Of a stretch of DNA of 64,000 nt, positions 23,401-64,000 are shown piece by piece. Source of the DNA: Pterobdella sp. o SKG-2022 (taxonomy: Eukaryota > Annelida > Clitellata > Hirudinida > Piscicolidae); NCBI GenBank assembly GCA_964035795.1, contig OZ038324.1, forward strand, positions 947,524-1,011,523, written 5' to 3'. Made by a program: the position numbers and the translations under genes. How positions within the stretch are numbered: the stretch's first letter is position 1; each line of letters starts with the position of its first letter. Under the pieces are notes generated by a model. It ran no database searches. It saw only the letters and a program-made list of their open reading frames with translations, and had not been told where the DNA came from.

Positions 23401-23748
23401 ACTGAATAATGAAGATGACTAAACAAGAGCACAAGAGTTTATCGAACAAAGCTTTTCGCAAGCTGAACTGGCATTATCAAGTATAAAATGGCGACATCAA
23501 AATGATATATATTGTGTTTGTAGTTGTGAACTTGATCATTTGGGCTACATGTCAGCTTGCTTGCGATGGTTTAGCACTTGGTAGTGTAAGCTTGTTCATT
23601 TGAATTGATTTTTTCATAGAAAAATTATATACCTCAAACGTGGAAATATTTCTTCTTGTATTTTTCTATTATGACTTTCAAATTTTTCTACACGATGTTT
23701 TTGATTTTACATCCTCCAAATTTTAAAATAATTTAAGTTTGTGATAAG

Positions 23749-24356
23749 CCTTTGATATAAACCCTCAAAGGAGCAACCAACAAGTTAATGCGAACAATAA
23801 TGCCAAAAAAAAGAAAAGAAAGAAAAAAAAGAAAAAAAAACAAAAAAAAAAGCAAAAGAAAAAATGGGAGGAAAAAAACGGGATTACAGATAGACAAAAG
23901 CTGAAGCCCATAATAGTGTTGCCTGCATGCTGTTCGAATGGGGGAAACGGGGGGACTGCAGGCAACGGCATCAACCACCCCTTCCTGCAAGCGCCCATGC
24001 CAAACAACTTCAACCCCCTCCACTGCCTCGCTTGTTGTTGCAACAACTCAAATGCTGCCTCCCAACCATTCCAGCCCTTCTACAACCATTCCCAACCTCA
24101 CTTCCAACATCCTTACGCCAACAGTTTTTATAATAATTGTCCCACACCGTATTCTTTTTGTTTCAACAACAACGCTCTCATAGAAGATGACAATATAACA
24201 AAGTTGAATGAGATTCAAGAAGTTGAGAATGCCGAAAGACAAGTTAAAATGACAAGTGTTTTGGGGTCTCTAAAGCAATTCGTTTTGAAACTTTCTGATT
24301 GCAAGCAGAAACTGAAAAATTTTGAGATTGAAAACAGTGGAAAAAGAATGCTTTGA
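23749..24356 (+). CDS. Lys-rich tandem unit 1 (terminal exon or small gene), function unknown
   Basis: An open frame runs from just after an in-frame TAA at 23745 to TGA at 24354. At 23793 it reads ANNNAKKKK and enters a block of about 25 nearly pure Lys/Arg residues, then WEEKNG, a Cys/Asn/Pro-rich middle (VLPACCSNGG, LACCCNN, FNP, NCPTPYSFC) and a charged helical end (NEIQEVENAERQVK ... KLSDCKQKL). There is no ATG before the Lys block in this frame, so it is more likely an exon entered by splicing (AG at 23747-23748 or 23769-23770) than a free-standing gene. AATAAA follows at 24429. No known family recognised. Confidence 0.55.
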
Positions 24357-24457
24357 GTTTTGGAAATGTCTATTTTGTTTTCGATTTAAACTTTTGAATT
24401 TACAATTTTCAAAATATTAGTTTGTTTCAATAAAGTAAATTTTTGTTTTAAGTACAG

Positions 24458-24768
24458 AACATTTATTAGGACTTGATGGAAACAATAATGCTAAAAAAAA
24501 GAAAAAAAAGAAAAAGAATAAAAAAAAAAAGAAGAAAAAAGAGCGACTCATGATAGCCATCATGAAGAAGAAAATAAAGAAAAATGCCATAAATTATTGG
24601 ACCAACCGTGATGAAACCATATTTGTTATACCAGCTTGCACAAAGATTCCCAATCAGTACGCTACTCTGGATTCTGGCTTCGGCTCAGAAGTTTACACCT
24701 ACGCTCACTGCAATTCTCATTGGCAGCACTGCATGCCAAACATTCAAAACTATTCATGTTTTTGTTAA
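24458..24768 (+). CDS. Lys-rich tandem unit 2, function unknown
   Basis: Entered after a good acceptor (ttttgttttaagtacag|), the frame reads LLGLDGNNNAKKKKKKKK, continues as a Lys block to KKKERLMIAIMKKKIKK, then a unique tail with IPACTKIPNQYATLDSG, HCNSHWQHC and a final YSCFC before TAA at 24766. AATAAA is at 24786, 18 bp after the stop. It shares only the NNNA-Lys head with its neighbours; the tail differs but is again Cys-bearing. Confidence 0.55.
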
Positions 24769-24889
24769 TGTAAACAATTTAACCAAATAAAAGTTATTGG
24801 AACATTTCAAATTTTGATAAAAAATATAAGCCAACTTAAAAATTTGAAAATTATGACGTCATAACTTTTAAACTTCTCTACTTCTTCAA

Positions 24890-25299
24890 GGAAGCAAGCG
24901 ATGCTAGGCATGGACGATAACAACAACAATGCCAAAAAGAAAGAAGCTAAAAAAAGAAGAAGAATTAAAAAAAGAAGGCAAAAAAGAAAAAAAAAAAAAC
25001 TTCTGAAAAAGAAGCTGGTGAAGTACAAGAAGAGAATGCTCGAAAAGTACAGAATCTCAGACCCGAAAATCCTGGTGCTCTCGAGCCTCGGCAAGCAGGA
25101 AGGCAACTACCAGGAACTTGACCAAAAATGCTACATCGAACCCATCGGCTTTTGCCCTGGAAACTATGCTGAGCACTTCTTGCCTCAATGCTACAGCTTG
25201 GATCCCTCTTGCTGCAACCCTATCAGCTTCAACCCCGTGAGCTGCAACGCCATGAACTTCAACCCCATGAGCTGCTGTCCTCACCCCTACCAACACTGA
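24890..25299 (+). CDS. Lys-rich tandem unit 3, function unknown
   Basis: The acceptor-like cttctctacttcttcaag| is followed by a frame with an ATG at 24901: MLGMDDNNNNAKKKEAKK, then about 45 residues dominated by Lys/Arg, a short ordinary stretch (DPKILVLSSLGKQEGNYQ) and a Cys/Asn/Pro end in which FNPxSC-like text repeats (SFNPVSCNAMNFNPMSCC), stopping at 25297. An AATAAA lies at 25449, just before unit 4. It is the only unit with its own ATG upstream of the Lys block. Confidence 0.6.
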
Positions 25300-25474
25300 G
25301 CATTATGATCCTTATGAATTTTTTCTCGAATATAATTTAACATGGCTTAGAAAATATTAATTCGAATTAAAAAAAATAATTTTTGTATTTTTTTGTAGTG
25401 GTCACAACTGAAACATCAATGGAAAAATTTTGCGTAAAAATGATTTGAAATAAAAACATTGAAGGTGGGAACAG

Positions 25475-25816
25475 GAAACAAACCAAACCAACAATGCCAG
25501 AGGCAGCGGGAAGAAATCTGCAAGGAAAAAGTTGAGAAGAGAAAAAAGACGAAACCGTCAACTTCGAAAAAAGATTAAAAAACTGAAAAAGCAGCTTAAA
25601 ACTGGAAAACGTGATTTGGCAAACAAAACCAATGACCTAAAAATCATCTACCCGAACTTCGGCAACCAGGCGCTCGGAGGGACTCCTCTCGGGTGCCCTG
25701 GAATGATGAAGACTTACATTGGCTCAAACTTCCCTACCGAAAATTCCCTCAATTTTCTTCTGCGACACTTCGATTCCAGCAACAATGAATCTACTTCTGC
25801 CAAGCGCAAGAAATAA
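25475..25816 (+). CDS. Lys-rich tandem unit 4, function unknown
   Basis: After gtgggaacag| the frame reads ETNQTNNARGSGKKSARK, then Arg/Lys-rich text (RREKRRNRQLRKKIKKLKK), then IIYPNFGNQALGGTPLGCPG and a Ser/Asn-rich end finishing SAKRKK at TAA 25814. AATAAA overlaps the stop codon (25812-25817). Same architecture as units 1-3 but the most diverged; the Cys content is lower. Its basic ends suggest nuclear or nucleic-acid contact, which is inference only. Confidence 0.55.
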   Translation, partial: ETNQTNNARGSGKKSARKKLRREKRRNRQLRKKIKKLKKQLKTGKRDLANKTNDLKIIYPNFGNQALGGTPLGCPGMMKTYIGSNFPTENSLNFLLRHFDSSNNESTSAKRKK

Positions 25817-26109
25817 AAATGCTTTGTTAAGCAAGTAGGGGTTTAAAGTGAAATTGAATTTTATTCGAAACATTAAGACTGTATTCATGTCATTTCATAA
25901 TCGCATGTAGCTTTGAAAGTAATGAATTTAAAAAAAGAGTCTATTGCTTAGAAGGGCTATTGTTTATTTGGGGGACCACACCACTCGACCACAAACTTGA
26001 ACACATTCTGCATGTCTTCGTCTCTGCACGTCTGCCACATTCATGAATTTGGTTGTCGTGTGTGCATGAAGATGGTGACGATGATAGTGACGATGATGAT
26101 GATGACGAC

Positions 26110-29100
26110 GATGCGATTGCTGAGCGAATGGATTCAACCTTCACGACTGGTGTCTAGTGGACAAGGAAGTTTTCCTTGGCAAAAGAGAATCCAAAACTGT
26201 ACTGAGAGAACCGTTGGGTACCCTGACAACTAAAACGGGAAAACAGTGCAATAAAAACAGGGGTATGGAATAAGCCAACCATCTCATTAAAATTTTGGCG
26301 AACCCGACATTGGGAGTTTCAAACAGATGTAAACAATATGAACTACAGTACATCAACAACCAACAACAATATCTCATCAACCGACTGCAGAAACAACATC
26401 AACAAAATTTTAGTAAACGACAACAACATCTCAACAAGCAAAAACAACGACATTTTTATGACAGACATCATGAACACAATCTAAACAATCAAAAACAACG
26501 AAAACAACGCTTTGGGGACCGTCGACAACAACAACATTCCAGCAACCGACATCTACTACAACAACAACATCTCATATATATTTATTCACACCCACTACAA
26601 CAACCGACGTCTACAGCAACACCTACAACGACGTGAATCATTTCCTGTCTCGGAGAATAGTGCACAAGGAAATCTAGGATTTATCAACCACAACTATAAC
26701 GACAACCATTCCACGTCACAACACAAAAACAACACAACGAAGTCAGGTAACAACACTGCATCATCAGCTGATAACATTACCATGTCACCAAACTACAACA
26801 CTACGTCATTCTACAACGAAACCACATCACCACACGACACTACCTTGGGAGGTTTTAAATCGGCGAGGGCACGAAAAATCTGGGTGGAATGGAGATTACG
26901 CAATATCGAAAAAAACCCAGGACCTCAACAAGGGAGAAGAATGGAGAAGATACGAGAGACGTGTGAAGAGAAGAGAACAACATAGACAAGATAAAAATGT
27001 AGCAAGGCAAGGAGCTGAAACTTGGTACTTGGAATGTGCAACGAGCCAACCTGACAGGGAGTCGTTTCGGCTTCATCACCCAAAAGAGCATAAAAGAAGA
27101 CTGGCATTTGAGGCTGGTTACAGAAATTGATGCGCGTTCAGAGGGCCTGCGTGAGTACCATCACCAGAAGAGAGGTCGCTTCCTGGTTCACTCGAAAAAG
27201 TTTGGAGTGTTAATAAGCCTTGATGCTTTCAACATCTGGAACAAGCAAGGAAGAAAATAGTTGATCACTGACAGATTGGTCTTGGTGAAGATAGATAATG
27301 TTAATTACATATCAACTTACTTCCCGGTACAAGGGTCAGAAGGTTACGAGCAAACTCTCCAAGAGATACGCAACACCCAGAAACAATCATCCACGGTCAA
27401 GCAAAGAACGAAGTGGTTATCATTGGTGGAAATTTTAACGCGCATATTGGTACAGGGAATGAGAACAATGGAAATCAGGGCATGTCTACCACCAATCAAC
27501 ACGCTCGGGAACTTCTAGACTGGTTAGCAGAGAACGATCTATGCTGGGTGAATTCTTTTTATACTCACTCCGGAAGAGGAACGTGGAGACATCCAGGCTC
27601 GGAACAGTGGTATGAACTAGACGGTTTCGTTACGCGCACCAACCACCGTCACGGAGTGTTCAAGAGAGTACGGACTGGCAACCACCAAAGATTATCTGAC
27701 CACAACCCTAAGTTAGCGTACCTAAATGAGGGTTCCAAGAAGAGGTAGGAAAAGAAAACAAAAAATATCAGAAAGACGCCAAGAAGACCGAACATTGCCT
27801 GGGAAGAACTGTGGAACAAAGACAAGAGAGATGATTTCATGGTGAAGACGGAGAATATTGAAATACAGCAGACTGGCAACGTCTTCAAGGACTGGAAAAA
27901 GGTGGAAAAAGAAGTGGTGCGTACGGCAAAACAAGTTTGTGGTATCAAGAAGAGACAAACCAACGATTGGCTGGCGAGTCACATGGAGGAGCTACAGAAA
28001 CTGATAGAAGAGCGAAAAGAAGCCTCAAGAGTCCGTAACGAGCAAAAACGGCTGTATAATTTGAATCAGTCTATGAGGAATGAACAGGCATTCAACTACG
28101 CTGTGGAGCATCTTAAGACAGCGAGGAACCGACACCGACGATGTCTCAGAGCATGGGAAAACCAGTGGTGGCAAAACATGGCGATGGAATGTAGAGAGGC
28201 CCAGCTCAAAGGCAACATCGGTCAAATGTATAACATTTTGGGCTGACTACAGCTGCGTGGGACGAACCAGAACAACAGTAAAAGCTCCCCCCTGTTCAGC
28301 GAAGAAGAGTTCAAGGAACACCTGGAGGCTATGCAGAAGGATCGTTTCGAGAACTCCGAAGAAGAGATGGTTGAAGCAGTAAACAAGTGTGTGAGACCGC
28401 TGGATAATGAAATATTAGAAGAGACGAATACCGAACTCACAAGCAGCCCGACCAATGCTGAAATCGAACTCACCTCAAAAGAAATGCGGGATGGAGCTTC
28501 TGGGAACGACGGTATGCGCTTGAGATACATCAAGCTCGCAGCTCCAGCAATTAAGAGCAATCTATATGAGGTAATAAAGGGTATGTATGAACACCGCGCA
28601 TGGAAATGGGAAGAAACGATGAGGTCTGGCAACATACTCCCTCTATTCAAGAAAGGTGACAGACGAGATGAAAATAACTACCGGGGTATTTGCCTCTTAC
28701 CTTTCACGAGCAGAGTACTGGCAAAAATAATAGCAAAAAAACTTCGTGACTGGGCTGAGAAGGTGGGAGTATTGGACGAGAATCAAGCAGGATTTCGACA
28801 GAATCGATCAACAGCTGACGCGACACAGATTTTCATACGACTTCAGAAAGACGAATTAAAGCTCCAGACCTGCGTGGGTGACTGCATGAATGAGACTGAA
28901 ACCAAGATAGTCCAATTGGATCTAAGGGAAGCATACCCAAAAATCAATAAACCCATACTGTGGAGGCAGCTCAAACATTACAAAATGCCTGACTCGTTCA
29001 TTGACAAACTGAAAGATCTTTACGAGTTTACTGCCTAAAAGGTGAAAGGCAGCACATCAGATAGCAGCATCTTCTACCCCCAGAGAAACCTTCGTGAAGG

Positions 29101-30590
29101 TTGTGCATCCTCACCAATACTTTTCAATATTTATCACAAGGCACCAATCAGGACATACCAACAGAAGAGAGAGGAAGCGGCGAAGTTGAGACGCCAAGAG
29201 GCTGGAGTGAAGTGTTCATGAGGATCCGGACATGAGTTTTTCCCACAAAAAAACGTAAATAAGTACTCTAAAGAAAACAACACAATGTACCTCACGGAGT
29301 CGCTATTCGCAGCTGACACCACAGTGATTGGAAAAGCGTGCGAGATAGAAGAGGCGACCCAGGTTATGATAGAAAGTTTAGCGTTGTTTGAGGAGAGAAC
29401 GAATGGCAAGGAGGAAAAAGCCAGGTTAGGAACAATGGAAGCAAACACCATCAAAATGCTCGGAGTATACCTCGGTAGAAAAGAGGACATTTCCCAACGA
29501 TTGAGAAGAGGGGCACTGATTTTAGCTAAGATTAGGAAGCGTTTCACCAAAAGTCTACTGAGTAAGAGAACACAGGCTTTATTACTGGATACATGTGTAG
29601 AGAGCATTATGCTTTTCAACTGTAACACAAACAAGACCGTTCTACAAATCAGAAGTGAAACAACTGCAAAAAGCAATGGACAGGAGGTATAGATTGCTAA
29701 GGGGTAGTGGTAACAAGGAGCCGTTAAAGGAAATGGAAGAGAAACATGTGAACATGTGGGACGAAAGACACCAACTTTGAGTAGATAGCATCCGTACTAA
29801 AATAGAAATAGCTCACCTCAGGCGCATAGACCATGTTTTGCGTCTACCTGACGATAGATTGGTAGAGAATGGTACTAGGTTGGAATGCCGAACTGGAGGG
29901 TCTCACAAAAGAAAAGGTAGACGGCACTCAGCTACTGGCGCAAACTCCTAACTGATGCAGCAATCCCGCATGAGAACTTGCAAAAAATAGTCACAGATCG
30001 CAAAAGATGGAACTCCGAGGTCAACAATCGAAGGAAGTGGCTGAAAATGTACGAATGTCAGCAAGGACACCAGAATAGTGAAAATCGACGTCTACCTTGC
30101 AGAGAAACACTACACGTGCTTGTGACACATTCAACCACTAAGTTCACATGAGAGGCAGAAGGGTGTGGCAAAACTTGCAAAAGCAAAGCAGGTCTGGCGA
30201 TACATAAGAAAAGAATGCACAAGATGATGCAAACGCCAATTGAAATAACCTGTGCACACTGTCGGAGAATCTTCAACCAAGAAGCGACTTGGAAAAACCA
30301 AAAAACGTGTAAGGGAGAAGAGGTCGATAGCAAGAGGTTCAAATGTGGAGTTTGTGGGCTCTGAAGAAATAAGGCAAATCGGGTTAGACACGAGAACACA
30401 TAACAATACACCAGTACACCAAAACACACCTACACCAGCAAGAACATACAGAAACAAAACAAAGCAATGCCAAAACTGTCAACGTATACTGTCAGCCACG
30501 AACATGGCTAGACATATGCGGACATGCCAATAACCTCCCTAAGTCGGGTTTCTCATGCTTCTTAATGATGCAATGAAAAACAAGACAAGT
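26110..30590 (+). mobile_element. LINE family A, copy 1 (nearly full length, inactive)
   Basis: Follows a (gatgac)-type microsatellite at 26070-26110. In order: an Asn/Gln-rich region, a 2A peptide, APE endonuclease (LGTWNVQRANLTGSRFGF near 27010-27080; IIGGNFNAHIGTG near 27415; LSDHNPKLAYL near 27690), RT (KEMRDGASGNDGMRLRYIK, NNYRGICLLPFTSRVLAKI, AGFRQNRSTADATQIF, a degraded VQLDLREAYPKI), a tail with LGVYLGRKED and RTQALLLDTCVES, and C2H2-like fingers near 30150-30370 (CGKTCKSKAGLAIHKKRMH). A TAG at 27258 and frameshifts near 27420 and 29036 break it. A near-identical 5' copy is at 44.73 kb and a diverged 3' copy at 51.29 kb. Confidence 0.92.
26512..26985 (+). CDS. LINE A first ORF: Asn-rich region ending in a 2A-like peptide
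   Basis: 157 codons. The body is rich in Asn, Thr, Ser and His (NNNIPATDIYYNNN, STSQHKNNTTKSGNN). Near the end it reads WRLRNIEKNPGP, matching the 2A motif (D/N)(V/I)ExNPGP, though Asn replaces the usual first Asp. The frame stops 26 codons later and the APE domain continues in another frame at about 27004, so in an intact ancestor 2A would have separated the Asn-rich leader from the APE-RT polyprotein. The same frame, identical in protein, is at 45129-45602. Confidence 0.75.
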   Translation: MGTVDNNNIPATDIYYNNNISYIFIHTHYNNRRLQQHLQRRESFPVSENSAQGNLGFINHNYNDNHSTSQHKNNTTKSGNNTASSADNITMSPNYNTTSFYNETTSPHDTTLGGFKSARARKIWVEWRLRNIEKNPGPQQGRRMEKIRETCEEKRTT

Positions 30591-30727
30591 CAAGATAACG
30601 ACGATAATGATGATATGCATGGTATTGATGTTGGTTGCAAGTGTGTGAGAATTGGGAGGAAATACTTCAAATTGATGTTATTAAAAAAACCTTTGAGCTC
30701 TATTTAAATTTGAAAATCAATATTTGA

Positions 30728-56113
<25,386 letters not shown>

Positions 56114-56371
56114 TCAAACTCTTTCAGATATATTACGTACAACCACTTTTTGGTAACTATGAGACCAGTAAACATTTAGGCTAAAAGTTATTTTTCTGAA
56201 ATATCATAAAATAAAAAATTAATTAAAAAATGACTAAAAATATTTGTTCAAATAACTATTTTTATTTTTTTTGATTGGACAAACTAAATTTACTTTTAGT
56301 TTTCAATTACAAATAGTTTACTTTTTGCAAATGATTTAACGAGAAATAAAAATTATTAAATATTTCACAAA
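56114..56371. promoter_or_regulatory. Shared divergent promoter region of IFT172 and DHX37
   Basis: Only 258 bp separate the two start codons, which face away from each other, so both 5' UTRs and core promoters must fit here. The stretch is very AT-rich (taaaataaaaaattaattaa and similar). No RFX-type X-box, expected for a ciliary gene, could be identified by eye. Confidence 0.7.
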
Positions 56372-62709
<6,338 letters not shown>

Positions 62710-62899
62710 GTTTGTGTTCATACTTTTCTGCAAATGCAAAACTGATTCAAGTGTAGGAAATTAATTTGGCCAATTTAAGAAAAACTGAATAGACTGAGCC
62801 AGTCTGGAATGTGATCTCTAGAAAGGAAGTGTAATTGAGTATGACAAATTGTGGTCAGTTTGGGTGCCAATATTTGGGCAAAGCTTACTATTTGCTTTT

Positions 62900-63000
62900 T
62901 ACCATAAAGCAATATCTGTAGCATTTGCGGCAAAGCCTGTAAAAGTGAAAAGACACATGAGAGTTTATGGTTGCACATGCAATTCTTCTCTGTAAAATTT
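62900..63000 (+). mobile_element. Possible LINE terminal zinc-finger remnant
   Basis: One frame reads ICSICGKACKSEKTHESLWLHM, close to the terminal fingers of the LINEs at 30.15 and 52.14 kb (CGKTCKSKAxLAIH). No RT text lies just upstream, so it is either a small remnant or a chance likeness. Quoted residues are 62912-62977. Confidence 0.35.
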
Positions 63001-63079
63001 GTTGTGTGTTTTACAGCTTCCACGTTTCAGTATCAGTATCATTTTATTATAGTCAGCATCTTTCCCTTTTTCAAGGAGT

Positions 63080-63480
63080 CACTGACTTCTTTCCATGACC
63101 TAACCCTCTTTCTTTATTTCACCCTGTCATAGGCATTTTCAAGACCTAATCCAAGGCCACAACAAAGATTATCCATTATACTTTTCCAAACTAACCTTGG
63201 CCTTCCCCTTCCTCTACTGCCTTCAACCCCAAACCTCCACGCCTGCTTGACACTATCATCATCCTCTTTCCTTACTACATGACCCAGCCATCTCAAACTT
63301 CCTTGCCTCACCACTTCAACAATCGTACTATCTAACCCCAAGCTAACCATCAACTTCTTTGTACTCACACCATCAGCTAGCTACTAACCACATATCATTC
63401 GAAGAATCCGTTTTTCTGCTCTTCTCAACATACTCACTTCAACGGACCTTACCATCCACGTTTCTGAGCCATGTCATGAC
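63080..63480 (-). mobile_element. LINE C-terminal fragment, minus strand
   Basis: Minus-strand text VRQGSLRWLGHVVRKEDDDS followed by SRGRGRPRLVWKS is the usual LINE domain after RT. The open part is 63368-63114. It is 5' truncated and lies in the last visible DHX37 intron. Confidence 0.85.
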
Positions 63481-63599
63481 AGGCCTCACACATGTTTTTT
63501 GATACTCCATGTGTGTCTTTTAACACATATTTTTCATGAACTTTAAATCATTTTTACATAATCTAATTCACATTATTTCGTGAATACTTCAAAAATCAG

Positions 63600-64000
63600 A
63601 CACACACACACACCCTGAGGTGGGTGCAAGTGATTGAAGGAGCATTTTTTTTTGATGATTTTGGATGCCTTGACGCTTGAAACTCAGCCTGCAATACTGA
63701 CACTGGATGCTTGGTTGTATTTGGTGTGCCTGTCTTATGTGGTTTGCTAGGCCTGCTTTGCTTGCGCATATTCTGTTGCATCCACTGAACTTACAAGTTA
63801 GGAGTTGGATACGCATGGTAGGGTTGTTGATGTTTTGTGTGTTGTTGTTGATGTTTTGGTGGATGGCTTTCTGCTTTTTAGCGAAATCTTTTTTTCTTCT
63901 TTCATCTTGCTCTTTTCCTTCATTGTAAACGCGAAGAAGTTGGATGGTTTTGTTGTGCCAGGATTTTCTGTTTTGGACTCCTACTCTTCAAACGTTCTCC
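63600..64000 (-). mobile_element. LINE family B relative, 3' end, minus strand
   Basis: Minus-strand text CNRICASKAGLANHIRQAHQ and CQYCRLSFKRQGIQNHQKK (63780-63640) matches the terminal finger pair of LINE B at 35.93-36.09 kb. The element runs out of the window at 64000. Its 3' end passes directly into a short (TG)n run (about 8 units; cacacacacaca on the plus strand, 63598-63613). Confidence 0.85.

Noticed and set aside
24807..25106. Minus-strand Phe/Leu-rich frame that looks like a membrane protein
   Set aside because: It is the antisense of the Lys-rich block of unit 3; AAA codons read as TTT on the other strand. The frames at 23733-24046 (minus) have the same cause.
27649..28650. Several minus-strand frames of 66-142 codons within LINE A
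   Set aside because: They are shadows of the APE-RT sequence on the plus strand, recur identically in copy 2, and show no domain of their own.

Overview
The window is nuclear DNA of an invertebrate animal. It is AT-rich, its genes are split into many short exons with GT-AG introns, it carries a ciliary gene (IFT172), and it is crowded with non-LTR retrotransposons (LINEs), tRNA-derived SINEs, MITE-like inverted repeats and microsatellites. I cannot name the species. 2A peptides in LINEs and a tRNA-headed SINE ending in a gcgctttataaat-type body would suit a marine invertebrate such as a tunicate or another deuterostome, but this is a guess.

Layout. (1) 0.24-3.05 kb, + strand: 3' part of a transmembrane receptor tyrosine kinase gene, closest in sequence to the MET/RON group, whose kinase domain has lost key catalytic residues. 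(2) 4.7-8.1 kb: three decayed LINE fragments. (3) 9.43-11.69 kb, +: a complete BCAP31 (BAP31) gene of 8 exons, 232 aa. (4) 11.97-15.19 kb, +: a complete mitochondrial DHODH gene of 9 exons, 391 aa, starting only 277 bp after the BCAP31 stop codon. (5) 15.2-23.4 kb: SINE, MITE and LINE remains, one with a 2A peptide and a PHD-like finger. (6) 23.75-25.82 kb, +: four tandem, related but unrecognised coding units, each a Lys/Arg block after an Asn-Asn-Asn-Ala motif, then a different tail, stop codon and poly(A) signal. (7) 26.1-30.6 kb: a nearly full-length LINE with a 2A peptide. (8) 30.7-56.1 kb, - strand: a whole IFT172 gene of about 50 exons, its introns filled by at least four LINE insertions, two long (TG)n tracts and a SINE. 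(9) 56.37 kb to the end, +: the first 20 exons of DHX37, head-to-head with IFT172 across 258 bp; its C-terminal exons lie beyond the window.

The conserved genes are ordinary household and ciliary functions: ER membrane export (BCAP31), pyrimidine synthesis (DHODH), intraflagellar transport (IFT172) and ribosome small-subunit assembly (DHX37). They do not form one pathway. The unusual content is the Lys-rich tandem unit family, a pair of LINE copies that match almost perfectly over 2.6 kb and share the same lesions although one is a chimera with an older element, and two LINE families whose copies sit in, or end in, specific microsatellites ((TG)n and (GAT)n).
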